Shown here: positions 18,864 to 30,949 of the stretch, in pieces
Layout of the letters: the number at the start of each line of letters is the position of its first letter
Position numbering within the stretch: position 1 is the stretch's first letter
Source: Neocallimastix lanati (nom. inval.)
Taxonomy: Eukaryota > Neocallimastigomycota > Neocallimastigomycetes > Neocallimastigales > Neocallimastigaceae
DNA length: 64,000 nucleotides
NCBI GenBank assembly: GCA_016946835.1
Contig: JACVTC010000019.1
Coordinates: 1,497,501 to 1,561,500 of the forward strand
Direction: 5' to 3'
The notes under the pieces: generated by a model
Told to the model about the DNA's origin: nothing
What the model saw: the letters and a program-made list of their open reading frames with translations, nothing else
The model's database searches: none
Made by a program: the position numbers and the translations under genes

Positions 18864-21008
18864 ATGTTTAACAAAATTTCTTATGTTATTGCTTTAATAG
18901 CAATTGCTTTAGTTTTAAATGTATATTCATTTGAAATGAATTTAAGAACATTACACTTAACTAATGCTGACAAAAATTCAGTTGTCGATTCAATGTTCGA
19001 AGCTTATGGAATGAATTATGATACTGTTCGTTTACCAACAACTACCTTAAATTTAGAAAACAATAACGTCGCTTTATATAATGCCATTGTTGTAGAAGAT
19101 GCTACTTTAGAAATGTTAGCTGCTATAAGAAAACAAATTGAAGATTATCAAAGAAAATACAAGGTTAGAGTTGCTTACTTAAACTGTGAGCCAGATCCAT
19201 ACTTTGGTTTCAATAGTAGTACTAAGTCTATCAGTGAGAGTGAAACTGTTGAATTAACCAAAGAAGGTTTAGAGTTAGCTAAAAAATACCAAATGAACGG
19301 TAAGGATGTCAAATTTAAATTTGGTACTTGTGTTGTCAATGAAGATCATAACTGTGATCCTTATTATCACTACTTAGTCAAATTTGAAGGGGGTATTATT
19401 CCACTTTTAAAATATGATGATTCTGAAACTTATTGTGGTGGTATTGTTAAGAGTAAAGATATTGAATCAATTCACTTCTTTAATTCTAATATTAATTCTT
19501 CCATTGCTTATTTCGTAAGTCATCTTTGGATATCATGGACAAATTATGGTATTATTGATGGTTTCAGAAGACTTTACTTCAGTACTCAAATTGATGATTT
19601 CTTTATTAGCAATCCATACAACAATCAGAAGGGTACTGAATTCAGAACCTCTGTTCAAGATATGAAGAATATCGCTAAATGGGAACAAGAAATTGCAGCT
19701 GAACGTATGCCAAAAGGTTCTCAATATAAAGTTGAATTAGCTTTCAACGGTTGGTATGTATTATCTACTGCTGATCACAAGCAACACATTGCCGTAGATT
19801 GGACTAACTATGGAAAACCAAGAGATTATGTTATGCCTCTCTCTGAAGAAGGAAGTCATAAATACCCAGAACAAATTGATTCTGATTGGGATGATGCTGC
19901 TTTAAGAAAAGATGAATTATATGACTTCTTCGCTAAAAATCCAGAAAATCAAGATAATTTCTACTGGCTTACTCACACCTTCAGTCACCATAATCTTGAT
20001 TATGCTTCCTACCATGATGCTGACATTGAAATTAGTTTAAATATTAAGTTAGCTGATGATCCTTATTTAGGTATGTACAAGAGAGATTGTTTCTCTCCAC
20101 ACAGTATTGTTTGTCCAGAAATTAGTGGTCTTCATAATGGTCATACTTTAAAAGCCTTCACTGATAATGCTGTTACTTATGGTGTTGGAGATACCTCTCG
20201 TAGAGATCTTGACCCCGATAATTGGTATTATCCACTTATTACCAACCAAACTACATCCAATTTCGATGGCTTTTTCATTATTCCACGTCAACCAACTGAA
20301 ATTTATTGGGATTGTTCTACTGCTGAACAAATTTTAACTCTTTACAAAGAAAGATCTGGTAATGAAGTTACCTGGGAAAATCATTTACAAAAGGAAGCTG
20401 ATTATCATATTCTTAATTTCTTAAAATTAAGACATGATCCATATATGTTCCATGAAGGTAACTTAAGAAATGAAGATGCTCCGGAAGTTGATATTGAAGG
20501 TGTTAAGGGTAACTTCGGTATCATGCAACAATGGGTTGAAAGAATTGTTGTTGAAATTAAAAAATATATGGATTGGCCTCTTATTACTAAGAAGATGGAT
20601 GATCTTGCTGAAACTTACAAAACTAAAATTAATCAAGAGAAATGTATGCCAAAATACACCATGGTAGTTGATGATGCTACTATGAATATTTCTGAAATTA
20701 AGGTATCTTCCACTACTGGTGAATGTGAAGTTCCATTATTTATTGTTAGAGATACTGGTTTTGAAGAATCTAATGTTAAGAACATTGAACAAATTGGTAA
20801 TGATCCAGCTACTGCTTGGATTTCTGCAACCACTGAACCAAAATCTATTAAATTCACTAATGACATTAAATGGAATGATGATACCTATACTGGTATATTC
20901 AGAGAATCTGCAAGATCCGGTTCCATTTCTTCTATGATCTCTTCTATATCTCTTTTAAAGAATTGTTTATTAGCTTGTGGTTTATTACTCTACTTTTTCT
21001 TAAATTAA
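18864..21008 (+). CDS. Agd3-like (CE18-type) polysaccharide deacetylase, secreted, probably GPI-anchored
   Basis: A 714-residue intronless ORF. The signal peptide is about residues 1-22 (hydrophobic core VIALIAIALVLNV). The N-terminal part, with NAIVV at about 74 and VRVAYLNCEPDPYFGF near 108, resembles the carbohydrate-binding N-terminus (CBM87) of fungal Agd3, the deacetylase that acts on galactosaminogalactan. The deacetylase core has the metal-site Asp pair STQIDDFF (D244, D245) and the H-x3-H motif HTFSHHNLD (H371, H375) of NodB-like esterases. The C-terminus is a Ser-rich stretch followed by a hydrophobic tail ending FFLN, as expected for a GPI signal. Expected role: N-deacetylation of a surface amino-polysaccharide. 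The family is recognised from memory of Agd3-type proteins; the substrate in this organism is unknown. Confidence 0.78.
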   Translation: MFNKISYVIALIAIALVLNVYSFEMNLRTLHLTNADKNSVVDSMFEAYGMNYDTVRLPTTTLNLENNNVALYNAIVVEDATLEMLAAIRKQIEDYQRKYKVRVAYLNCEPDPYFGFNSSTKSISESETVELTKEGLELAKKYQMNGKDVKFKFGTCVVNEDHNCDPYYHYLVKFEGGIIPLLKYDDSETYCGGIVKSKDIESIHFFNSNINSSIAYFVSHLWISWTNYGIIDGFRRLYFSTQIDDFFISNPYNNQKGTEFRTSVQDMKNIAKWEQEIAAERMPKGSQYKVELAFNGWYVLSTADHKQHIAVDWTNYGKPRDYVMPLSEEGSHKYPEQIDSDWDDAALRKDELYDFFAKNPENQDNFYWLTHTFSHHNLDYASYHDADIEISLNIKLADDPYLGMYKRDCFSPHSIVCPEISGLHNGHTLKAFTDNAVTYGVGDTSRRDLDPDNWYYPLITNQTTSNFDGFFIIPRQPTEIYWDCSTAEQILTLYKERSGNEVTWENHLQKEADYHILNFLKLRHDPYMFHEGNLRNEDAPEVDIEGVKGNFGIMQQWVERIVVEIKKYMDWPLITKKMDDLAETYKTKINQEKCMPKYTMVVDDATMNISEIKVSSTTGECEVPLFIVRDTGFEESNVKNIEQIGNDPATAWISATTEPKSIKFTNDIKWNDDTYTGIFRESARSGSISSMISSISLLKNCLLACGLLLYFFLN

Positions 21009-22098
21009 ATTTAATTTAAAAAAAAAAAAAAAATTAAAAAAAGAAACTATTTTTCTTTCTTATATTTTAATTTAATTTTTTTTTTTAATTTTTTTGCAAT
21101 AAAGATTTAGTTTATTGTAATAATGAGAATAAAAGATAAAGCAAACAAGACGAAATAAAACAAAACAAAAAGCAAAGCAAAACAAAAACAAACAAAACAA
21201 AAATAAACAAAGAAAAAATTATTAAATATTTCAATATTTCAAAATTTAAAAAAAAAAAAAAAAAATTTAAATGGATAAATGAAAAATTAAATTTATGATT
21301 AAAAAAGAAAAAAATTAATTTAATATAAATATGAAAATAGTCATAATATAAAAATATTTTTATAATATATAATATTTTATATATTATTAAAGTATTGTAT
21401 TTATTTAAAATTATCTAGAAAAATAAGGGAAAAATTTTTTTAAATGCATAATAATATAAAAAAATAATTATAAAAAAAATTATTATATTTTAAAATCTAT
21501 TATCATAATTATAAATATCGCAGAAATTTTTTATTATTATTTTTTTTTATTAGTATATATTAATCTTGTATTAATATATATTAATAAAGGTTTATTGACT
21601 TATTAAAATATTGAAGTTAAAAAAAAAAATTATTATTAAAACTTATAAAAATATATAAAGAATTTACAAATTAGAAATATTTAGAATAAATAAAAGTAAT
21701 AAAACAATTTATTATTTATAACATTAAATTATAAATATAAATATATATATATTTAATTTTATTTAAAGTGTTAAAAAATATCATACATACATAAATGAAT
21801 TGTTTATTTAAGAATTATTTTTATTTTTTTTTTTTTTCATTTCACTTATTTGATTTAATTAGTTGAAAATATGTATATATATATTTAATAAGAAATTCAT
21901 TATAAAAAGTATGTATATATTTATATTTATATTTTAATTATCCATTACGAAATTTAAAAATATTTAGTAATCATGATTTTTAAAGTTTTTTTTTTTTTAT
22001 AACTTTTGTGTTTTGTTAAATCTTTAAAAGGTTCAAAGTTTAATAATTTATTTATTTATTTTTTTTTTTACTAATTTAATTTTCTAACATTTAATGAC
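21009..22098. other. AT-rich spacer
   Basis: The 3' flank of the deacetylase gene, with A-rich oligo(aaac) sequence near 21150-21210 and T runs. No gene or structured feature was recognised. Confidence 0.6.
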
Positions 22099-22196
22099 AA
22101 CCACACATGTTACATCTTTGTTTTATTTATTAATTATTTTTGATAGAACCACACATGTTACATCTTTGTTTTATTTATTAATTATTTTTGATAGAA
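22099..22196. repeat. 48-bp direct duplication
   Basis: The unit starting aaccacacatgttacatctt occurs twice in tandem with a period of 48 bp and is essentially identical. No function recognised. Confidence 0.9.
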
Positions 22197-22339
22197 ATGA
22201 TTTAAATTCACTTTATAATTACTTTAAAATTTTCTCTTTAAATTTTCATTGTATTACATTAACCTAATTTTTTATTAAATTTTATTTTTAATTTTTTCTT
22301 ATCTGATATATATATATATAATTTATCCTAATTTATTTT

Positions 22340-22420
22340 TTCTTATCTGATGGATATAATTTATCCTAATTTATATAATATATTAATATTTTTAATAATT
22401 AATATAAGTGTATTCTCCTC

Positions 22421-22452
<32 letters not shown>
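22340..22452 (+). mobile_element. LINE 3'-end fragment with poly(A)
   Basis: The segment aagtgtattctcctcc followed by about 30 A closely matches the 3' terminus of the family-B LINEs near 54.1 and 54.8 kb (gaagtgtattctcttccctgtct plus poly(A)). Upstream sequence is too AT-rich to define the 5' end. It is read as a strongly 5'-truncated retrotransposon copy. Confidence 0.5.
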
Positions 22453-22459
<7 letters not shown>

Positions 22460-22678
22460 CTTTCTATTATTAACTTTTTTATTTATTATTAAAATTAAAT
22501 TATTATTTTTTAGTTTTATTTATTAATTTTCTTTCATTATTATCATATGATTCGATTTAATTGTTTTTTATTATTAATCTTAAAAATAAATAAATAAATA
22601 AATAATAAATAAATAAATAAATATATAAATAAATAAATATATAAATAAATATAAATAAAAATTTATTACTTCTTGATT

Positions 22679-23140
22679 GGCTTCTTTTTATTTTTTATTT
22701 TTACTTTTTTATCTTTATCTCATATTATGGTTCAGCTTTAATGACTTCTTTAAGGGTTTTAATAACATCAATTGTAAATATTGGCTTCTTTCCATTTTTT
22801 TTTTTTTTACAATCTTTTATTTTTTACTTTTTTATTTTTATTTAATAATATGGTTCAGCTTTTCTTTAAGGGTTTAAATAACATCACTTTTAAATAATTT
22901 TCAAATATTCTCAAGCTTTTATTTTTTACTCTGATCATTATTTCATCAAAATCACCTATACTTATAAAAGATATCTATTTTAAAAATTACCCTTAGAAAT
23001 AATAGTAATTCTTAATAATGTGATAATATATATTAATAAAATAATAAAGGCTTCTTTTAGCATTTGGATCAGCTTATTTTATGTGACTACTTTTTCCTCA
23101 TGAGATCATTTAGAACCTCTATCTCTCTGTTTTTATTATT
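22679..23140 (-). other. duplicated segment with coding-like minus-strand frames, possible gene remnant
   Basis: Two imperfect copies of a ~100-bp unit (22679-22771 and 22783-22887) share ggcttctttt, atggttcagctt and aagggttt..aataacatca. On the minus strand the units read as short charged frames such as DVIKTLKEVIKAEP, and the adjacent 22.9 kb DNA reads SIGDFDEIMIRVKNK. Composition is less extreme than the flanks. The frames are broken by stops and no family is recognised. It could be a decayed repeat-protein gene or non-coding sequence. Confidence 0.25.
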
Positions 23141-23625
23141 ATTATTATTATTATTAATATCTTTCACTTTTAATTTTTCATTTTATTTGGTTTTTATATT
23201 AAAATTTGTGTAAATTTAAATATATAGTACATGTTAGTACATGTTGAATAAATACTAGTAAAATATATAATAATTTTTTTTTAATATTTTAATATTTTTT
23301 TTTTTTATAAATTAAATATTTATTTAGATTTAATGACTTTTAATTAAATATCATATTATATTTAAGCATCTTACAATTAATGCAAGATTTTTATAATCAA
23401 ATTATTATATATATAAAAAAAAAAAATTTTTTTTATCATATATTTAATATTTAGAATGATAATTAAATAATATTATAATAAAAGTTTCATATAATATATT
23501 ATTACTGTAAAAGTGACATATATTATGACGTAGTAATTATTTTTATATATATTTTCTTATATATTTTTTTTTTTTTTTTTTTAATTTCAATATAATTGTG
23601 GAAATATATATATGTATGAAAAAGT

Positions 23626-23659
<34 letters not shown>

Positions 23660-23681
23660 TAATAATAATAATAACAATAAC

Positions 23682-23716
<35 letters not shown>
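23626..23716. repeat. (AAT)n microsatellite with AAC interruptions
   Basis: About 30 tandem trinucleotides, mainly aat, with a few aac units. Flanking spacer (23150-24084) shows only AT-rich sequence and TA runs. Confidence 0.95.
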
Positions 23717-23717
<1 letters not shown>

Positions 23718-23867
23718 TATCTAAAGTATTTTATTTTTGTTTTTCTTAAATAATTTTCGAAAGATGCTATATCAAATATATTTATTTCGATTTACTTATA
23801 TGGAATAATTAATTATCTGTAATATTAAAGTGATGAATTATTTTTTTTTTGCTATATAAATTTATCC

Positions 23868-23899
<32 letters not shown>

Positions 23900-24084
23900 G
23901 ATAAAAATGTAAAAATAAATAGTAAAAGTTTAATATAGTATTGATTGAATAAAATAGAATAAATGCATGCAAACAAACTATTATTGTACTAGTTTATTTG
24001 CATGTATTTATTTAAATATTTGAACAGTTAAATGTAGTTACTGAACTAAAGGAAAATTAATGTTATTTTATTAATTATTAATAG

Positions 24085-24520
24085 CAGATATTTAAATATA
24101 AAGTACCGATTGAATAAAATAAGATAAAATAAAATAAGATAAAATAAGATAAAATAAACTAAAATAAAATTAAATAAAATAAAATAAAATAAATAGTAGA
24201 ATATTAAATATAAAGTACAGACTGAATAAAATAAAATAAATAGTAGTATATTAAATATAAAGTACAGATTGAATAAAATAAAATAAAATAAAATAAATAG
24301 TTGAAATATAAATATAAAGTACAGATTGAATAGAATAAAATAAAATAAATAATTGATATGAATATAAAGTACAGATTGAATAAAATAAAATAAAATAAAA
24401 TAAAATAAATAATTGGTATGAATATAAAGTACAGATTGAATAAAATAAAATAAAATAAAATAAAATAAATAATTGGTATGAATATAAAATACAGATTGAA
24501 TAAGATAAAATAAAATGAAG
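24085..24520. repeat. ~60-bp tandem array with internal (AAAAT)n
   Basis: About seven units of the form gaatataaagtacagattgaa followed by a variable (taaaa)n tract and aatagt or aattgg. Two units at 24360-24480 are identical. The 137-codon minus-strand frame across it is low-complexity and only reflects the repeat. Confidence 0.9.
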
Positions 24521-27500
24521 TAAAATTGAAAAAAATTTTGATAAAATTTTTCAAAAAAGAAATATAGATACTAGAAAAAAATTTTTTTTCGCTCTTTTTT
24601 AAGATAATTGTCAACAAATTTATATATTATTACAAAAATTATAAGTGTTTCTAAAATTCTTTATCATTTCATAAAATTTTAATTAAACTAATGTGATTAT
24701 TATAGATTTATGCTAAAATTACATAAAATTATTAATTTTTATATATAGAAGTTTCCATTTTTCTCTCTATAATTATTCATATATAAGCCATTATGATTAC
24801 ATATAAAATTTGTTTTATAATTATATATATATATATAAATTAATGTTTAAAATTCATTAATTTATTAATATTATTATCATTATCATCATCTTGTTATTGT
24901 CAATATAAAAATAAACAATTTAAGAATTAATTTCATTAAAGCTTATTAAAATTTTTATTATTGTTGTTGTTATTCTTTGTTTATAATTTTGATTAAAATT
25001 TTTGATTAAAATTTTATGAACAAGTATATGTATACAGTAAGAATTTGTAGAATTAATGTAGATTTATATATTAAATATATATATAAAATTATAAAATTAA
25101 CTTCAATTTTAAAAATTGTTTTTCATAAATAATTAAAAAAAGTTTTTTTTTTTATTAAAAATAAAAAGCAAATTAATATTATAGGAATAAATAATCTGAA
25201 AGTTAATTTTATATATAAATTTATAATAAATTATAAACAAAAAGTTTATATAAAATTTTCAACTATAATATTATATATTTAATAATAATAGCTAAATATG
25301 AATAACAATTGTTGTAAAAATATAAATTTATGAAAAAAAAAAAAAAAATTAAAAAAGTAGGGTTGATTTTTTTTTTTACACAAAATAATATAAAATTATC
25401 AATAACTTCATATAAAATTCTAACATTACATATAATATATAATGTTGGTTAAAGTATTCATTTAACAATTAACATGTATATTTTATCACGTCACTTTTAT
25501 TAAAAGATTTTTATGAATACTTTTAAATATAGTTTATATTAATTAAATTATACATTTAATATGATTAAAATATAATTAAAATATTTTCATTTTTAAGTAA
25601 TTAATTACACAATAATATCTTTAAATAAATTTAAAATATATAACTTATTAAATAATTATATATTTGAAAATACAATAATACTAAGGTAAAAAATTTTAAT
25701 ATAAAAACAAAAAAAACAATTTAAAACTGATTTCATTAAATCTTATTAAAATTTAATAATTTTTTATTTTTTTATAAACTAAATTAATCAATAAAAATTT
25801 TTTATATATAGATAAGTTTTTTATAAAGTGTAGAAAATATTATTTAAAAACATTTTTATTAAGTCTTATTAAATTTTAATAAATTAAAAAAAAAATTACA
25901 TCTATATTATTGATCAATCTCTATAAAATTTTTATATACAAATAATTTTAAATGAAAAGAATAAAAAAAAGCAATTTAAGAATTGTTATTAAAATCTTAT
26001 TAGATTTAAATAAATTATTTTTTCAAAAGCGTTAATAAAGTAATAAATCAATCTATATAAAAAATTTATATTTAAAGATAATTTTAATGAAGGATAAAAT
26101 TGCAATTTAAGACAGTTTTTATTAAAACCTTATTAGATTTAAATAAATTAATTATTTAATTTTATTATTTTTTTTTAAAATTATAAATCGATTTATAATC
26201 AAAAGTATAAAAAAAAAATTTATTTCTAAAATTTTAAATCTTAATTAGATTTAAATATATTAAACATTTTATAATAAACTTTTAAATTAATCAAATTATT
26301 CAAAATTTTTATATGTACTATATTTTTAATAGAGCATATTAAAGACTAGTTTTATTAAATCTTATATTTAAAAAAAAATTTTTTTTATATATGTTATATA
26401 TCCATCCAAATAATAAATAATAAATTATTAATTGGTAATTGGAAACAATTTATAATAAAATTCTTATATTTATTATAATATTATATCTTAATAAGATTAT
26501 ATTTCTTAATATTATGTTTGTAAAATAATAAACAAAATAAACAAAATAAAAAATAAATTATATATTATAGTTTAAATAAATTAATAGTAAATCACCTGAT
26601 TAATATTAAATGTTAATATATTATTAATATTTAAAAAATGGAAATAATTTATACATATATGTAAAAAATTGAAAAATACATTAAAAAAAAAAAAATTATT
26701 GTATTAATTTATATACACAAAAATTAATATAAATTTAAAAAAAAAAAGTGATTGATTTTTAAAAAAAAAATTTATTTACATTTTCCATTTAAAGAATCTT
26801 TTAATAATAACTAAATAAATAAGAAAAAATAAAAAAAAAAAAAAGTAATTAACTGAATTGTAAGATTTTAAAAAGAAAAACGAAGTAATAAACTAAATAA
26901 AATATTGATAATTTTAATGAAAATAAATATATATCTATAAATAATAAAATAATATAAAATAAAACATTTTTTATAATATATATTTGTAATAAATTTAATA
27001 TTTATATCATAAAATATTAAATTAAAATTTAATTTAAACCTTAAAATTCAAGTTTTAAGCATTTTATTAAAATTACAATATTTTTGAAAATAAAGTAATT
27101 AAAAATAATATATAAGTTAATACTGAGTATTAACTAAAAATTAATTTGAATTGATTTCAAAGTATCTTAAAAATCTTTTTAAAATAAAACAAAAGAAAAA
27201 AAAAAAAGAAATAAATTTTTAGAATTCAAAATTGAAATAATTTCTTTTTAAATTTTATAAATATATATATAATTATTAAGATTTATTTTAATTAATTATA
27301 AAATTAATTATAGAAAAATAAAAATAAATTATATTATATATATATGTAAATTTAAAAATAAATAGTAAAATTCAGTTAATAAAAATAATAATAATAAAAA
27401 AAAAATAATTAATTCAGATTTCAAATTAATCGAATTTCAGAATTAAATCAAATTTCTCTATATCTTAAATATATGTATATTATATTTAACCAAGTTTATT

Positions 27501-27667
27501 ATATAAATTTGAATTATATACAGTAATTTATAATATATATTCATTTAACACAAATTTATAATTTAAATTTGAAATATATAGAGTAATTGTATTATAATAT
27601 TTAAAAATTATAATCATAATAAATATATTAAAATTAATTTATAACTACATTGATTTATAAAACTTAA
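24521..27667. other. AT-rich spacer
   Basis: About 3.1 kb. Within 25.6-26.4 kb several paragraphs resemble one another (recurring aatttaagaa..tttttattaaaatcttatta.. words), suggesting old, diverged local duplications. No gene was found. Confidence 0.5.
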
Positions 27668-29341
27668 ATGGAATTAAATATAAATAACGAAGATTTGTCT
27701 GAAGATATAACATTAAAAGCATTAAACAAATTAAATGTATATAATGAAGATTTATCCGAAGATATAACATTGAGTAACAATATTTACAACAATAATAAAA
27801 AAAATAATGATAGCAATAATAAGGATGTTTGTGTTGAAATAGATTCTGAAAAAAAAAAAATTTCAAATAATCATATTAAAAAATATGGAGGTACTGGACC
27901 TTCTGAACCAAAATTTTTACCAATGCTTTTTACATTTGTTTCAGTATTATTCTTTACAATTTTAAATGAATATTGTGCAACTGTTATGTTCTCTGACCTT
28001 GTTATTGAATTCAATAAAGAACTTACCACTATTCAATGGGTCAGTACAGCATTTATACTTGTTTTAGCTATGGGTATGGTATTTTCTTCATTTATTGCTA
28101 AGCATTTATACATGCGAACTATCTTCTTCACAGCAGTAATATCATTTGTAATTGGCTCTCTATTTTGCGTCTTTGCCAAATCCTTTATAGTTTTACTTAT
28201 TGGACGTATTATACAAGGAATCGGTACCTCATTACTAATGCCCCAAATTTCAAGTGTCGTTATGATCATGGCACCAGTAGAAAAAGTCGGTTTTTATAAT
28301 GGTCTTAGTATGCTAGTTATTTTTACTGGTAGTGCTTTAGGTCCCCCTCTCTCTGGTCTAATTACTAAATATTTAGGTTGGAGATATGTATTTGGAGTTT
28401 TAATACCAATTCCTACCATTGGTGGTATTATTGGTTATTGGACAGTTGGTAACATTGTAGAATTAGATGACACAAAGTTAGACATTCTTTCTGTTATATT
28501 AGCAATATTAGGTTTTGGAGGTATAACTTATGGATTTGGCAATGTTGGTGATTATGGTTTTCGATCTCATTATGTTGTTGATCCTATCATTATTGGTATG
28601 GCCTCATTAATAGGCTTTTTTTTATGGGAAAATATATGTAGAAATCCAATTATATCTATGAAACATATGGGAACACCTGATTTTATCATAAATATTCTCA
28701 TAAGTGTTGTAGATGATTTTATATTAATCGGTTGGATTACCATATTGCCCTTTATTGTTCAAAATTCATTAGGAAAAAATGCATTCATAAGTGGATTAGT
28801 ATTATTACCGGGTGATTTACTCAATGCCATTTTTAGTATTGTTGGTGGTGAAATTTATGATAAATCTAGCTTTAAATATGGTCCTGTTGGTATTTTTTTC
28901 ATTCTAATTGGATCTCTTTATTTTTTTATTACATTTATTACAGATAGAGCAAGTTTATTGACAATCATAATTGCATATTCAGTAGGTAATATTGGTTTAT
29001 CTTTGGTTTGCAGTATTTATACAACAGCTTCATTAACTTGTGTACCACCTCAATCCGCTCCACACGCATCTGCTATGTATTACTCTCTCTTTCAATTCTT
29101 TTCTGCTTTAAGTTCAGCTATTTATATTGCAATATTAAATAATGTTAATAGTGTTTCATTTAATTCTAGTCATGATCCATTAATTAACGGTGGATCTGTT
29201 TGTCATTCAGTATCTATAGGAATATGTACTGTGACATTCACTATAAGTATTTTATGGAGTATCTACTATTTTAAAAATCATGACAATAAAGGAAATTTAA
29301 AAGAAAAGAAAAAGAGTAATAAAAAAATAATAAATATATAA
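27668..29341 (+). CDS. major facilitator superfamily transporter, DHA2 / EmrB-QacA-like
   Basis: A 557-residue integral membrane protein. An N-terminal hydrophilic segment of about 84 residues, carrying a duplicated NEDLSEDITL motif, precedes TM1 (about 85-108). A run of 13-14 hydrophobic segments follows, with a short basic cytosolic tail. FSDLVIEFN with TIQWVSTAF after TM1, the GRIIQGIGTSLLMPQ segment and motif C GSALGPPLSG (near 221-230) are typical of 14-TM drug:H+ antiporters. The usual loop 2-3 motif A is degenerate (SSFIAKHLYMR). It is expected to export drugs or metabolites at the plasma membrane; the substrate cannot be told. The gene is uninterrupted and AT-richer than the serpin or deacetylase genes, suggesting lower expression. 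Confidence 0.88.
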   Translation: MELNINNEDLSEDITLKALNKLNVYNEDLSEDITLSNNIYNNNKKNNDSNNKDVCVEIDSEKKKISNNHIKKYGGTGPSEPKFLPMLFTFVSVLFFTILNEYCATVMFSDLVIEFNKELTTIQWVSTAFILVLAMGMVFSSFIAKHLYMRTIFFTAVISFVIGSLFCVFAKSFIVLLIGRIIQGIGTSLLMPQISSVVMIMAPVEKVGFYNGLSMLVIFTGSALGPPLSGLITKYLGWRYVFGVLIPIPTIGGIIGYWTVGNIVELDDTKLDILSVILAILGFGGITYGFGNVGDYGFRSHYVVDPIIIGMASLIGFFLWENICRNPIISMKHMGTPDFIINILISVVDDFILIGWITILPFIVQNSLGKNAFISGLVLLPGDLLNAIFSIVGGEIYDKSSFKYGPVGIFFILIGSLYFFITFITDRASLLTIIIAYSVGNIGLSLVCSIYTTASLTCVPPQSAPHASAMYYSLFQFFSALSSAIYIAILNNVNSVSFNSSHDPLINGGSVCHSVSIGICTVTFTISILWSIYYFKNHDNKGNLKEKKKSNKKIINI

Positions 29342-30391
29342 TAATAATAATAATAAAATAATAATAATAATTATTATTATAATTATAAATAAAAAAAAAT
29401 AATAATAATAAAAAAATATAATTAATAAATCATTATAAATTATTCATAATAAATTATTCATAATAAATTAATCATAATTTATAAAAAATAAATCATAACA
29501 AATTATTACAAATAAATTGTAAAAATAAATTATTTATTGTTTATAAATAATAATAAATAATAATAATAATAATAATAAAAAAAATTAATATTTATAATAA
29601 TAATAACAATAATTTAATAATAACAAAAATTAAATTAATAAAAAATTATAAATATCTGTAATATAAAAAATTATATTCTTTAAAATTATTTACATAATAT
29701 TATTGCTATATATATATATATATATATATATTTTTATAAAAATATATAGCTTTAGGTGTATAATTTATAATTTTTGCAAATATTATAACTATTATCAATT
29801 ATACGATTTGTTTATCTATTAAATCCAAATAATAAATAATAAATAATATTTGTAATAACAATAAGTAATAATTAAAAGTTAATAGTTAAACTATTAGTTT
29901 TATAAATCATAATTTAAAGGTTTTTTTATTTTTATTTTTTTAAAAATAAAAAAAAAACTTTATAATTAGAATTGCATTATTTTTTTTTAAAAACTTTTTT
30001 TCATATATATGATATTTATATTATTCTTAATAAATATGTATTTATTCAAATATAATTTATTATATATACCAGTTAATAAATACCAAATACCAAATACCAA
30101 ATAATAAATAATAAATAATATAATAAATAATATAATAAATAATAATTAATAATATAATAATTAATATAATAAATATATATAATATAATAAATATTAAATA
30201 TTTTATATATTAATTACAATATATAACTTAAATATTAATGTAATTGTTTAATAATTGATATTTTATGTTTTTTAATAATATTTAAACTTTTCTGAACAAA
30301 ATTATAATAGTTTTAAATAATATTATAATATTTTAGGGTTTTTTTTTATCAAAAGTTAAACTTCACACAAATAGTATATACTAAAATTTTG

Positions 30392-30426
<35 letters not shown>

Positions 30427-30949
30427 GCCGTTGTTTTAAACAGAAATATACAATATAATACAAAAATCAAAAAAAAAAAGAAAAAAAAATTTTTTTTGTT
30501 TATTAAATCAAAATATTTATTAAAAATTATTACTAAAAATGTCTTTTGGAATTTTAAGATCAGTTATTAATTTATTTCATTTTTAATTATTCCAAAAAAA
30601 TTAATAATAGCTTTTTGCATTGGTTACTATTATGAATAATAATACTTTATATTTCACATTTTTTATTTAAATAGAAATGTATCTATCACTAATTTCATTG
30701 AAGTATAGAGTAGAAATAAAAGAAATAAGAATGTATTAATACAATTTTTGTACACTTTTAAATATTTTGAAATATATATATATTTTTAAATGAATTGAAA
30801 AAAAAAATTTTATTTTATGTAAAAGTATATATATATATATATACATATTTTTTTTTTTTTTTTTATTGTTTTTAATCATATAAAGTAATAAGTGATGAAA
30901 AGTAAATATATATATACATATATATTTATTAATATAATTCTTATTTAAT
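29342..30949. other. AT-rich spacer
   Basis: Contains (AAT)n immediately after the transporter stop, TA runs near 29700, small aataccaaat repeats near 30070, and an A30 tract near 30398-30426. No gene seen. Confidence 0.6.

Noticed and set aside
24204-24617. 137-codon minus-strand frame
   Set aside because: Generated by the ~60-bp tandem repeat; poly-Phe/Tyr/Leu composition.
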